A DNA stretch of 64,000 nt from Rhizobium sp. (GTDB taxonomy: Bacteria; Pseudomonadota; Alphaproteobacteria; Rhizobiales; Rhizobiaceae): contig JAHHDR010000039.1 of the NCBI GenBank assembly GCA_019739215.1, positions 62,001 through 126,000 of the forward strand, given 5' to 3'. Positions 18,520 through 26,682 of the stretch are shown here, piece after piece. Numbering within the stretch: position 1 is the stretch's first letter; each line of letters starts with the position of its first letter. Below the pieces are notes generated by a model. It was not told the origin of the DNA. It searched no databases and worked only from the letters and a program-made list of their open reading frames with translations. Both the position numbers and the translations under genes were made by a program.

Positions 18520-19101
18520 TCACTGGCGCGAAAACTGATAGTCCGACCTGATGAGCCCGCGCGGCAGGCCCCGCACGGCCACGAGCTCTGCTGAATGACG
18601 CGTGTCGTCGGAGCCGAACAGCGAATGCGGCCCACCGGCAATCACGGGATAGGTTATCAGGCGGAGTTCGTCGACCAGTCCTTCGTCGATCAGACGGCGC
18701 ACGAGATGCGCACCTCCCATCAGGTAGATATCCTTTCCCGGCTGCGCCTTCAGTGTTGCGATGTCGGCCGAACTGCCGACGATGTGGGTGTTGGCCCATT
18801 GTGTTTCGGTAAGTGTCCGGGAGAAAACATAGTGAGGCAGATCGGGTATGCGCGAGGACCATGCAAGCTCCGCGGACGTGGGGATCGTTCCGGTCATGGG
18901 AGAGGGGTCGTGCGGATTGGTTCTCATCGCCGACCAGTATCGCTCGTAGCCGCGATACATCTGCCCTCCGAGCAGGCAGGCGTCGATCTGCGGAGCGAGG
19001 TCATAGTCGTCGGACCAGCCGTCGACCCAGTCCGCATAGCCTTCGGGGCCCTGAAACTTCATATCCATCGAAACCTTCATTGCGGCGATAATTTTTCGCA
19101 T
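18520..19101 (-). CDS. RibD C-terminal/dihydrofolate reductase-like protein
   Basis: A 193-residue protein of the dihydrofolate reductase-like superfamily (RibD_C domain), probably an NADPH-dependent reductase of unknown substrate. Features: MRKIIAAMKVSMDMKF start, acidic WVDGWSDDYDL, LGGQMYRGYERYW, then KAQPGKDIYLMGGAHLVRRL (nucleotide-binding GGA) and LVDELRLITYPVIAGGPHSL. It lies downstream of an ArsR/SRPBCC pair on the same strand (53 bases apart). Such trios are common in soil bacteria. Confidence 0.85.
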   Translation of the reverse strand: MRKIIAAMKVSMDMKFQGPEGYADWVDGWSDDYDLAPQIDACLLGGQMYRGYERYWSAMRTNPHDPSPMTGTIPTSAELAWSSRIPDLPHYVFSRTLTETQWANTHIVGSSADIATLKAQPGKDIYLMGGAHLVRRLIDEGLVDELRLITYPVIAGGPHSLFGSDDTRHSAELVAVRGLPRGLIRSDYQFSRQ

Positions 19102-19154
19102 TTTAAAGTGTCCTTGTTGAATGTTCGTTTTGCCCGGGGGATCCGGGCGCCTCG

Positions 19155-19685
19155 CTATTGCGCGAGGCGGCTCCCATAGACGGACTTCAATTTCGTCCAG
19201 TTCGACCAGAAGGACGGGGCCTCAAGGCCTGATATCACCGGGAGCAGGATGTCGAGATGCGCATGCCATCCCGCGGCGATCATGGTGCGCGCGTCGGGAT
19301 TGTCGAGACCCCGATGGGTCACGACCAGCAGGACCTTGTCGGCAACGCTTCTGAGTTCGAATGTGACGTCGCCATTGCCCCAGGCAATCGTCAGGAGACG
19401 CATCGGATCGACCGAGATGACGTGGCTCTGCATCCGTTGCTCTTGGGGAAAGCCATCGGGTCGGTGATCGCCCGTTGCACTGAGATCGTCGTTGCGCCAG
19501 ACGAGTTCGAGAGCGGCGCCCGGCACCAGTTGCATGTCTCCGGAAGCCAGCCATTTGCGGCGGAGTTCTCCGTCTGCGAGATACTTCCAGACCCTATCGA
19601 CAGGCCCAGGCAGCAATCGCTGGATAATCAGGGTGGTGCCGTCGGCGATGGCGCCAAAGTCAGGAATGTCTGCGTGCTCGTTCAT
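19155..19685 (-). CDS. SRPBCC/AHSA1 (START-like) domain protein
   Basis: A 176-residue helix-grip-fold protein of the activator of Hsp90 ATPase homologue 1-like group. Typical blocks are LPGPVDRVWKYLADGELRRK (entry helix and WLASG), PGAALELVWRNDDL, MRLLTIAWGNGDVTFEL and GWHAHLDILLPVISG. These proteins bind hydrophobic ligands, and most have no defined role. Its start overlaps the stop of the upstream ArsR gene by four bases, so the two are translationally coupled. The ArsR protein probably controls this operon. Confidence 0.9.
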   Translation of the reverse strand: MNEHADIPDFGAIADGTTLIIQRLLPGPVDRVWKYLADGELRRKWLASGDMQLVPGAALELVWRNDDLSATGDHRPDGFPQEQRMQSHVISVDPMRLLTIAWGNGDVTFELRSVADKVLLVVTHRGLDNPDARTMIAAGWHAHLDILLPVISGLEAPSFWSNWTKLKSVYGSRLAQ

Positions 19686-20062
19686 GCATTGTCCTCCTTG
19701 TCGTCTGGTGAACTGGATTGGGCGGCTTCCGTCGTGTCCTCCAGCAAAAGCCTCTCAAGGGTGTCGAGCCGTTCAGTCCAGAACCGCTCATAGAATGCGA
19801 GTTCGCCCAGTGCCTTCTTGAGCGGCGCGGGATGCAGGCGGCAGGTGTGAGTGCGCCAGTTGACTTCGCGGGTTAACAGTCCGGCATGCTCGAGAACCTT
19901 GATGTGCTTGGATGCGGCAGCCAACGTCATCGGGTGTGACCGCGCCAGTTCGCCGACCGTGCGATCGCCCATGGCCAGTTCGCGCAGCATTGCCCGACGC
20001 GTTTCGTCGCTGAGTGCGTGGAAAATATCGTTCAGCGGGGGTATCAATTCTCGTTCAACCAT
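19682..20062 (-). CDS. ArsR-family transcriptional regulator paired with an SRPBCC gene
   Basis: A 126-residue winged-helix repressor: IFHALSDETRRAMLREL, DRTVGELARSHPMTLAAASK (recognition helix, HIKVLEHAGLL), then VNWRTHTCRLHPAPL, FYERFWTERLDTLERLL. This is the subtype regularly fused or coupled to SRPBCC genes, without an obvious metal-binding ELCVCD motif. It is the first gene of a leftward ArsR-SRPBCC-reductase unit. Upstream, TCAACCAT occurs twice (20053-20060 and 20094-20101), a plausible operator repeat, partly overlapping the start codon. Confidence 0.9.
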   Translation of the reverse strand: MVERELIPPLNDIFHALSDETRRAMLRELAMGDRTVGELARSHPMTLAAASKHIKVLEHAGLLTREVNWRTHTCRLHPAPLKKALGELAFYERFWTERLDTLERLLLEDTTEAAQSSSPDDKEDNA

Positions 20063-20274
20063 ACGGTATAATTAAAACAGTTGAGGAACTAAGTCAACCA
20101 TTTGGTAAAGCGAACATGCGATCATCGGCCTGGTCGATGCAGAAACTCTATTTTCTCGGGGATTCGAGGGCGTCGATTAGCAGGCCGCAAGGCACTGGAC
20201 AGCATCGCCGATCCGAATTCGGCTCGCTGCCAATCCTGTGCGCTTGCGCGCCAAAGCAACGGGAGCACTGCATC

Positions 20275-20700
20275 ATGCGGACATTCTGCCTGGCCATCGT
20301 GGCCTTGCTTGCCTTCGGCTTCAGTTCCATCGCCGAAGCCAATACGATTACTGCGAAGATCTCGATCTCGTCGCAGACAATGACCGTCATGCATAATGGC
20401 ATGGTCAAATACAAATGGAAGGTTTCGACGGGGCGTCGCGGCTATATCACGCCGGTGGGAAGCTACCGGGCCTATTGGGCGTCACGCCATCACCGCTCTC
20501 GAAAATACGACAATGCGCCCATGCCCTTCGCGATCTTCTTCAAGGGAGGCTACGCCGTGCATGCGACCTATGACGTCAAGCGTCTCGGCCGCCCGGCGTC
20601 CCACGGCTGTGTCCGCCTGCACCCGTCAAACGCGGCGAAATTCTTCAGCCTTGCCCAGCAATACGGCCTGAAGAACACCAGGGTCGTTATTGCCCACTGA
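20275..20700 (+). CDS. L,D-transpeptidase (YkuD domain), secreted
   Basis: A 141-residue exported enzyme that forms 3-3 cross-links in peptidoglycan or attaches proteins to it. A signal peptide (MRTFCLAIVALLAFGFSSIA, cleavage near AEA-N) is followed directly by a single YkuD domain. Substrate-loop HATYDVKRLGRPASHGCVRL contains the catalytic SHGCVR motif. The start ATG 20275 is chosen because it opens the signal peptide; the frame itself extends upstream without sense. It overlaps the convergent Fnr gene by 14 bases at the 3' ends. Confidence 0.93.
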   Translation: MRTFCLAIVALLAFGFSSIAEANTITAKISISSQTMTVMHNGMVKYKWKVSTGRRGYITPVGSYRAYWASRHHRSRKYDNAPMPFAIFFKGGYAVHATYDVKRLGRPASHGCVRLHPSNAAKFFSLAQQYGLKNTRVVIAH

Positions 20701-21421
20701 TATTGGCTGCCGCAGCAAGCCTGCCCATGTCTTCGATCGTGACGAGCGTCTTGCGTTCGATCGAGATCAGGCCCTCGCGCTTCAGCCTGCTCAACTGCCG
20801 GCTGACTGTTTCCACGGTGATCCCGAGATAATTGCCCATCTCGGAACGCGACAGCGGCAGATCCAGGGTGGTGCGCAGGGCAGCAGGCGATTGCCGCTGG
20901 CTGATCCTGTACAGCAGGCCGGCCACTTTCTGCCTTGCATCGCGTTGAGCCAGGGCCAGCATCAGTCCGCGTGTTTCGTCGAGCTCGGTGGCGACCCAGC
21001 GGTGCATTCTATGGGCAATGCGTGTCGACTGGTCCGCCAGCGCATCGAGCGCCGGCTTGGACACCCGGCAATACTCGACATCCGTCGCGGCCGCGGCGGT
21101 GAAGCCGACGTCGCGGGCAAACCGCTGTCCGAGGAAATCGCCTGCAAAGCGCAAGCCGACGATCTGTTCCGTACCATCGCGAACCAGTGCGGTCAGCTTC
21201 ACCACGCCGTCGAGCAGGTGCACATAGGAGGTGTTTGCCAAGCCCTGGCTCAGGACCTGTGAAGCGGCGTCCGCACGCCGGCGCGAGACATGCGGTGAAA
21301 GGCGATGCAGTTCACCGACCGTCAGGTCCGAACAGAAACCATGCTGTCTGGACGTGCAGGTTCGGCATCGGGCCGGCACAGCAGCCTCGTCGACCGAGTG
21401 ACGCGCGGCGCTCATGTTCAT
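20687..21421 (-). CDS. Crp/Fnr-family oxygen-sensing regulator (FnrN/FnrL type)
   Basis: A 244-residue regulator. The N-terminus holds Cys19, Cys22 and Cys30 (CRTCTSRQHGFC, C-x2-C-x7-C), and a further Cys lies in VEYCRV. This is the four-cysteine set expected for a [4Fe-4S] oxygen sensor of the FnrN/FnrL kind, unlike FixK. The cyclic-nucleotide-like barrel runs to about residue 125. A long dimer helix follows, then the HTH LSRSEMGNYLGITVETVSRQ with the E-x2-SR DNA contact, as in FNR (TTGAT-N4-ATCAA sites). I see no such box immediately upstream of it. Expected to activate micro-oxic genes. Confidence 0.9.
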   Translation of the reverse strand: MNMSAARHSVDEAAVPARCRTCTSRQHGFCSDLTVGELHRLSPHVSRRRADAASQVLSQGLANTSYVHLLDGVVKLTALVRDGTEQIVGLRFAGDFLGQRFARDVGFTAAAATDVEYCRVSKPALDALADQSTRIAHRMHRWVATELDETRGLMLALAQRDARQKVAGLLYRISQRQSPAALRTTLDLPLSRSEMGNYLGITVETVSRQLSRLKREGLISIERKTLVTIEDMGRLAAAANISGQ

Positions 21422-21718
21422 TCAGGTTCATCCATCCCGGAGCCTGTTTCATCCGGCTATCGGAGAATCGGCGCCCTCTACTATAGTACTTACTCATATC
21501 ATGATGAATCACAAGAAATTGGGACGCGCTTGAAGTTGTACCTTCGTCCTATGGCTGTTCTTTTTTGCAGGTATTGGTTTATCTGACAGACTGTCGTCTT
21601 TATACAATCGTATTCTTCGGGCGGCATGAGAGAATGCCGGTGGACCGCCGCGTCTTCCGGTTGGCGCCGGAATGGGTTAACCGGGTGTGCGAACGGGACG
21701 GACGGACGGATAGGTGCG
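21422..21718. other. AT-richer divergent intergenic region between the Fnr-type gene and glsA
   Basis: 297 bases with lower GC than the surroundings. No coding frame with family resemblance was seen. Short AT tracts (CTACTATAGTACTTACTCATATCATGATG near 21478-21506; TTCTTTTTTGC near 21555) could carry promoters for both divergent genes. No FNR box, riboswitch or terminator is recognisable. Confidence 0.4.
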
Positions 21719-22639
21719 ATGGACATGAAGGACGTACTCGACGGCGTGTGGAGCGACGTATCGGCACATCTCGGAGAAGGGAAGGTCGCCGACTACATTC
21801 CGGCGCTGGCCAAGGTCGATCCGTCGAAGTTCGGCATGGCGGTGATGACGGTTGACGGCGAATTGTTTACGATGGGCGATGCGGAGGAGCCGTTCTCGAT
21901 CCAGAGCGTCTCCAAGGTTTTCACGCTGACGCTGGCGCTCGGAAGGGTGGGGGAGGCGATCTGGAAGCGGGTGGGGCGCGAACCATCCGGAACGCCTTTC
22001 AATTCGATCGTCCAGCTCGAGCACGAGCACGGAATTCCGCGCAATCCGTTCATCAATGCCGGCGCGATCGTCGTCGCCGACACGTTGCTGTCCGGCCATG
22101 AGCCACGCGAGACACTGGGTGAGATCCTCAGCTTCATGCGTCACATCGCCGGCGACGATTCACTGACCATCGACCGCGAGGTCGCGCGGTCGGAACAGCA
22201 GACCGGTTTCCGCAACGCGGCGCTTGCCAATTACATGTTCTCGTTTTCCAACATCCACAACCCGGTCGAGAAGACACTGGGCGTCTACTTTCATCAATGC
22301 GCGCTCGCACTCAATTGCGTCCAGTTGGCCACCGCGGGCTTGTTTCTCGCCAATCGCGGCCGCCTGGTGTCTGGCCACACCGTCGTTTCGTCGGAACGGG
22401 CGCGGCGCATCAACGCGCTGATGCTGACCTGCGGCCATTATGATGCCTCTGGCGACTTCGCCTTCCGGGTCGGCCTGCCCGGCAAAAGCGGCGTCGGCGG
22501 CGGCATCCTGGCGATCGCGCCGGGCAAGGCGGCGATGGCGGTCTGGTCGCCGGGCCTGAACGCGAATGGCAATTCCGCGACGGGTACGCGCGCGCTCGAG
22601 AGTTTCGCGCGCCGGACCGGCTGGTCGATCTTCGGCTGA
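21719..22639 (+). CDS. glsA: Glutaminase A (serine-dependent)
   Basis: A 306-residue glutaminase that hydrolyses glutamine to glutamate and ammonia. The beta-lactamase-like fold motif SVSK (in EPFSIQSVSKVFTLTLAL) carries the catalytic Ser and Lys. PFNSIVQLE, GIPRNPFINAGAIV, NYMFSFSNI, LPGKSGVGGGI and the C-terminal GNSATG are all conserved in GlsA. ATG 21719 (MDMKDVL) is chosen over the upstream ATG 21626 because homologues begin here and the upstream codons are not conserved-looking. Standalone gene; no STAS or ankyrin domain. Confidence 0.93.
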   Translation: MDMKDVLDGVWSDVSAHLGEGKVADYIPALAKVDPSKFGMAVMTVDGELFTMGDAEEPFSIQSVSKVFTLTLALGRVGEAIWKRVGREPSGTPFNSIVQLEHEHGIPRNPFINAGAIVVADTLLSGHEPRETLGEILSFMRHIAGDDSLTIDREVARSEQQTGFRNAALANYMFSFSNIHNPVEKTLGVYFHQCALALNCVQLATAGLFLANRGRLVSGHTVVSSERARRINALMLTCGHYDASGDFAFRVGLPGKSGVGGGILAIAPGKAAMAVWSPGLNANGNSATGTRALESFARRTGWSIFG

Positions 22640-22656
22640 CGCCTCGTGTTCGTGTT

Positions 22657-22992
22657 TCAACCGGCGTCGCCGCGTTCGCGCTTGCCGCGGGCAACTTCGG
22701 TGGCCAGCGATTCGAGCTTGTGCGACCAAAAGCGACGGAACTGGTCTAGCCATTGATCGACGCCGCGAAAGGGCTCGGGATCGAGGCTGTAGAGGCGCCG
22801 CGCGCCGTCCGGCCTGACCGTGGCGAAGCCGGCATCGCGCAACACCCTGAGATGCTGCGAAACTGCGGCCTGGGTGATGCCGAACTCCTGCTGGATCACC
22901 GCGACGACTTCGCCTGAGGTCTTTTCCCCGGGGCCGATGACTTCGAGGATCCGGCGCCGGACCGGATCGCCCAGCACGTCAAAGGCGTGCAT
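22657..22992 (-). CDS. ArsR/SmtB-type winged-helix regulator
   Basis: A 111-residue regulator: MHAFDVLGDPVRRRILEVIG, KTSGEVVAVIQQEFGITQAA (HTH), VSQHLRVLRDAGFATVRPDG, ARRLYSLDPEPF, DQWLDQFRRFW. It lacks metal-binding cysteines. The start overlaps the TGA of the upstream SRPBCC gene (TGATG), so the order in this pair is SRPBCC then ArsR, the reverse of the 19.7-kb pair. It is convergent with glsA, 17 bases apart. Confidence 0.9.
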   Translation of the reverse strand: MHAFDVLGDPVRRRILEVIGPGEKTSGEVVAVIQQEFGITQAAVSQHLRVLRDAGFATVRPDGARRLYSLDPEPFRGVDQWLDQFRRFWSHKLESLATEVARGKRERGDAG

Positions 22993-23627
22993 CAGGCGCT
23001 GTCTCCGGTATAGAATCGGCGGGTCCGCTCGGCCGCCTCCCGGGCCCAGTCCGGGTCGGCGCCATTGGCGATGACGGCCTCGCACCAGCCGTCGCTGCTG
23101 GCGCGCACATATCCCTTGCCATCCTCCGAAGCCATCCAGGCCGCGCTTTCCTCAGGCGGGTTGGAGGCGCCGGTCTCGATATGCAGCGCCAGACCAAGAA
23201 GGCCGAGATCCCAGCCGACGCCGACCGCACCGGGGCCAAACTGATCCCAGAATTCCTCTGGCACATGCGCGACGTGTTCCAGCGTCAGCCGCGTGCGGTC
23301 GTCGCCCTCCGGATCGAGCGTGACGTCCACCCAGCTGACTTCGCCGGCATATTCCCAGGTCACGGAAAGACGACGGGGCGGCTCGCATCCGACAATGCTT
23401 CCCCCCGCATTACCGTGAAGCTGGAAGCGTCCGCCGAGCCTGAGATCCCCTTCGACCGGCATGAACCAGCGCGGGATCCGTTCGGCCGTCGTGATGGCAT
23501 TCCAGAGGTCACCGATGTCCGTATCATAGCTGCGAACCGCGATTGCGGCCGTAGCCGGCTTGCCGTCCCGGTTGACGGTTCTGACCGTGCGCACGACCAC
23601 GCCGAGGTGATGGATGAGGTTTTCCAT
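22992..23627 (-). CDS. SRPBCC/AHSA1-like protein coupled to ArsR
   Basis: A 211-residue START-like protein: AVRSYDTDIGDLWNAITTAE, RIPRWFMPVEGDLRLGGRFQ, GGSIVGCEPPRRLSVTWEYA, then LTLEHVAHVPEEFWDQFGPG, AVGVGWDLGLLGLALH. An additional C-terminal helical segment (EDGKGYVRASSDGWCEAV) distinguishes it from the shorter 19.2-kb protein. It leads a two-gene leftward unit with the overlapping ArsR gene. Upstream is TTGATAATTATATAAG (minus strand CTTATATAATTATCAA), a probable AT-rich promoter/operator near 23664-23680. Confidence 0.88.
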   Translation of the reverse strand: MENLIHHLGVVVRTVRTVNRDGKPATAAIAVRSYDTDIGDLWNAITTAERIPRWFMPVEGDLRLGGRFQLHGNAGGSIVGCEPPRRLSVTWEYAGEVSWVDVTLDPEGDDRTRLTLEHVAHVPEEFWDQFGPGAVGVGWDLGLLGLALHIETGASNPPEESAAWMASEDGKGYVRASSDGWCEAVIANGADPDWAREAAERTRRFYTGDSA

Positions 23628-23791
23628 GGTTGGCTCCTTTACGGTTCCGGCCCATGATGTAAATTGATAATTATATAAGTCAACGCCTGTACGTTTTGTC
23701 TCTTCGAGCGACGGATAACGCCTTGCTTACGATTGCGGGCCGCGCCTATAGTCCCGCCAAAATCATCCTATTGGGATACAGGGAGTCGGGC

Positions 23792-25228
23792 GTGGAACAG
23801 GCGGAAATCGGGCTGATCGGACTTGCGGTGATGGGCTCCAATCTGGCGCTCAACATTGCGGAAAAAGGCAACCGCATCGCCGTTTTCAACCGCAGTCCGG
23901 ACAAGACCGACACGTTTTACGCCGAAGCCGGCGACCTCAGGGACCGGATCATTCCCTGCAAGACGATGGCGGAATTCGTCGCCGCGATTCGTCCGCCGCG
24001 GCCGGTGATCATCATGGTGCAGGCCGGCGCGCCGGTCGACCAGGTGATCGAGGGCCTCAAGAAGGACCTCGCCGGCGGCGACATCATCATTGATGCCGGA
24101 AACGCCAACTTCCGCGATACGATCCGCCGCTTCAAGGACCTTGAAGGCACAGGCCTCACCTTCATCGGCATGGGGGTCTCCGGCGGCGAGGAGGGTGCAC
24201 GCCACGGTCCGTCAATCATGGTCGGGGGCGCCGAGGAGAGCTACCGGCGTGTCGAGAAGGTGCTCACATCCATCTCCGCCAAGTTCAAGGGCGAGGATTG
24301 CTGCGCCTGGCTCGGTGAAAACGGGGCAGGGCATTTTGTCAAGACGATCCACAACGGCATCGAATATGCCGACATGCAGATGATCGCCGAGATCTACGGC
24401 ATCCTGCGCGACGGGCTCGGCCTTTCCGCCAAGGAATGCTCCGACATCTTCGGCACCTGGAACAAGGGCCGGCTCGAGTCCTACCTGATCGAAATCTCGG
24501 AAATCGTGCTCGGCAAGAGCGATCCGATTTCGGGCAAGGCCATGGTGGACATGATCGTCGACAAGGCCGGGCAGAAGGGCACCGGCAAGTGGTCGGCGAT
24601 CGAGGCGCAGAACATGGGCGTGCCGGCCACGGGCATCGAGGCCGCGGTCGCGGCCCGCTCGCTCTCGTCCTTCAAGACCCAGCGGGAGTATGCCGAGAAG
24701 GTGCTTGGACTGCCGGCCGCGGACCAGATCAAGTCGGTGGATCGCGCAGCCCTGATCGCCGATCTCGAACTGGCGCTTCTCGCCGGAAAGATCGGTGCCT
24801 ATGCCCAGGGCTTCGCCGTGATGACCGAGGCTTCGAAGGAATTCGGCTGGAAGCTGCCGATGCCCGAGATCGCCAAGATCTGGCGCGCCGGCTGCATCAT
24901 CCGCTCGCAGTTCCTCGACGACATCACGTCGGCCTTCCGCGCCATGCCGGATGCCGACAATCTGGTTATCACGCCGGCCTTTGCCGCCATGGTCAAGGAA
25001 ACCGATGGCGCTTTGCGCCGGGTGGTTTCAACCGCGGCGCTGAACGGCCTTGCCGTGCCGGCACTCGCGTCCGCGCTCGGCTATTTCGACAGCTACCGCC
25101 GCGGCCGTGGCACCGCCAACCTGATCCAGGCGCAGCGCGACTTCTTCGGCGCGCATGGCTTCGACCGCGTGGATGGCGTCGACAAGCACCACGGCCCCTG
25201 GGGCAGCGGGCTCAACGATTTTTCGTGA
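23792..25228 (+). CDS. gnd: 6-phosphogluconate dehydrogenase, decarboxylating
   Basis: The 478-residue enzyme oxidises 6-phosphogluconate to ribulose 5-phosphate with NADP+. The NADP-binding turn GLIGLAVMGSNLALNIAEKG opens the protein. GMGVSGGEEGARHGPSIMVG and the catalytic Lys region GAGHFVKTIHNGIEYADMQM follow, with RGGCI-like WRAGCIIRS and the C-terminal RDFFGAHGFDRVD tail. I choose GTG 23792 (after GGGAGTCGGG) because it gives the family's length. The longer frame from 23696 adds non-conserved residues. Confidence 0.93.
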   Translation: MEQAEIGLIGLAVMGSNLALNIAEKGNRIAVFNRSPDKTDTFYAEAGDLRDRIIPCKTMAEFVAAIRPPRPVIIMVQAGAPVDQVIEGLKKDLAGGDIIIDAGNANFRDTIRRFKDLEGTGLTFIGMGVSGGEEGARHGPSIMVGGAEESYRRVEKVLTSISAKFKGEDCCAWLGENGAGHFVKTIHNGIEYADMQMIAEIYGILRDGLGLSAKECSDIFGTWNKGRLESYLIEISEIVLGKSDPISGKAMVDMIVDKAGQKGTGKWSAIEAQNMGVPATGIEAAVAARSLSSFKTQREYAEKVLGLPAADQIKSVDRAALIADLELALLAGKIGAYAQGFAVMTEASKEFGWKLPMPEIAKIWRAGCIIRSQFLDDITSAFRAMPDADNLVITPAFAAMVKETDGALRRVVSTAALNGLAVPALASALGYFDSYRRGRGTANLIQAQRDFFGAHGFDRVDGVDKHHGPWGSGLNDFS

Positions 25229-25305
25229 AAAGGCTCGAGGCGAGGCTAAACCAAACGGCTTCTTTCCCTCCGCTTTCCCAGACCTCCTGCGCCTGGCGGA
25301 CCAAA

Positions 25306-25914
25306 TCAAACCGCCAGGATCCAGAGTGACGTCAGCGCAATTGCACCCGCAGCTATTCGGTTCAGCAGGCTGGTTGCATCGGGTGAGGAGATGATCCGGT
25401 TGAACTGCCGGGCCAGCGGGATCGTGCCGAAGAAAACCATCCCGAACGCGGCGAAGCTGACCAGCACGACCAGTGCCGCCTGTTCCACGCTCACGATGCC
25501 CTTGGGGGCAGCTATCGGCAGCAGCAGCATTTGCATCAAAATCGTCGACGGATTGCTCAGGCAGAGCACAAGGCCTGCACACGCCGATGTGAGCCATCCG
25601 ACCCTCCGCAATTGAGCCGTGGCGACGGCGGCGCGGTCGTTCCACATCTTCATCGCGAGCCATATGAGATAGACGACCCCTGCATATTTGGCGATCGTCA
25701 GCAGTTCGGGGTTGTCTTGTGCCCAGATGCCGATGCCGAGAATGACAGACATGACGGCAATTACCTCGCCGAAGCAAAGACCGGCGGCGAAGATGGTTGC
25801 GCCCTTCCAGTCGTTGCCGAGCGAACGAGCCACCAGGACCGCCATGACAGGCCCAGGTGAGGCCGCATAGGCGATCAGGGCAAGGAAATAAGGACCGAAC
25901 GCAAGATAATCCAT
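25306..25914 (-). CDS. LysE/RhtB-family amino-acid exporter
   Basis: A 202-residue membrane protein with six hydrophobic segments. The N-terminal LALIAYAASPGPVMAVLVAR is the conserved LysE motif (SPGP). ARSLGNDWKGATIFAAGLCF, AGVVYLIWLAMKMW and LSNPSTILMQMLLLPI also match. The family exports amino acids or related small metabolites by proton antiport. Substrate unknown. It is convergent with gnd, and no regulator is adjacent. Confidence 0.88.
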   Translation of the reverse strand: MDYLAFGPYFLALIAYAASPGPVMAVLVARSLGNDWKGATIFAAGLCFGEVIAVMSVILGIGIWAQDNPELLTIAKYAGVVYLIWLAMKMWNDRAAVATAQLRRVGWLTSACAGLVLCLSNPSTILMQMLLLPIAAPKGIVSVEQAALVVLVSFAAFGMVFFGTIPLARQFNRIISSPDATSLLNRIAAGAIALTSLWILAV

Positions 25915-26052
25915 GCCAGCCTCCCCGCTGTCGTTGATCCAAGCCCGTCGGCTTCGACACGCGGAGTTCAGCGTAGATTGATGGCTGGAAACATCAGGCG
26001 ATCACCTGAATCGGCACGGTCCGCGACGGCTTTCAGGAGAGAATTCGAGATA

Positions 26053-26682
26053 TCAGCGGATACTGTCGAGATTCAGCAGCCCGAGGCGGACGGCGGCGAG
26101 CAATAAGCTGGAGGTGGAGTTGACGGCGAACTTGCGCATCAGGCTGGTACGATGGCTGTCGACTGTCTTCGGGCTGATGCCGAGGCTTTCTGCAGCGCTT
26201 GCATTGGTATGTCCGCGCGCCAGTGCCTGAAGCACGGCGAGTTCACGATCCGTCAGCGAAACACTTTCCACCGTCGTCTTCAACAGGCGGTGGACGCTCG
26301 TGCCCATTATCGACCTTCCGGAACAGACCTGGCGGACGATTTCTATGACCTCGACTTCGGAATCGTCCTTGAGAAGGACGCCGTGGACACCGGCTTCAAC
26401 CAGCGTGCGGATGGTCATTGCGGACGCGGTCCCCGTAAAAAGGACGAATCGTGTGTCCGGAGACCATCGTTTCGACTCCAGAAAGACTTCCAGTCCATTC
26501 GCACCTGGCATATTATAGTCTAGAACTGCGCAGTCTGGCTTGGTTTTTCTGATTTCTACTATTGCATCAATGCCGTTGTCGACGGTCGCGACGATCTCGA
26601 CCTGGCCATCGGCGGTGAGTGCCTTTGCGACACCCCAGGAGACGAATGCATGGTCGTCCGCGATCAGGACACGCTTCTTCAT
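26053..26682 (-). CDS. NarL/FixJ-family response regulator
   Basis: A 209-residue regulator. The receiver domain has the acidic pair ADDH near residue 9, the phospho-acceptor Asp in CAVLDYNMPG near 55, FTGT (Thr switch) and LLKDD (conserved Lys). The LuxR-type HTH (LTDRELAVLQALARGHTNAS, LGISPKTVDSHRTSLMRKF) ends the protein. It is divergent from the 7TM sensor kinase, its likely partner. Their 5' ends overlap by 33 bases if the kinase starts at 26650. Confidence 0.93.
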   Translation of the reverse strand: MKKRVLIADDHAFVSWGVAKALTADGQVEIVATVDNGIDAIVEIRKTKPDCAVLDYNMPGANGLEVFLESKRWSPDTRFVLFTGTASAMTIRTLVEAGVHGVLLKDDSEVEVIEIVRQVCSGRSIMGTSVHRLLKTTVESVSLTDRELAVLQALARGHTNASAAESLGISPKTVDSHRTSLMRKFAVNSTSSLLLAAVRLGLLNLDSIR

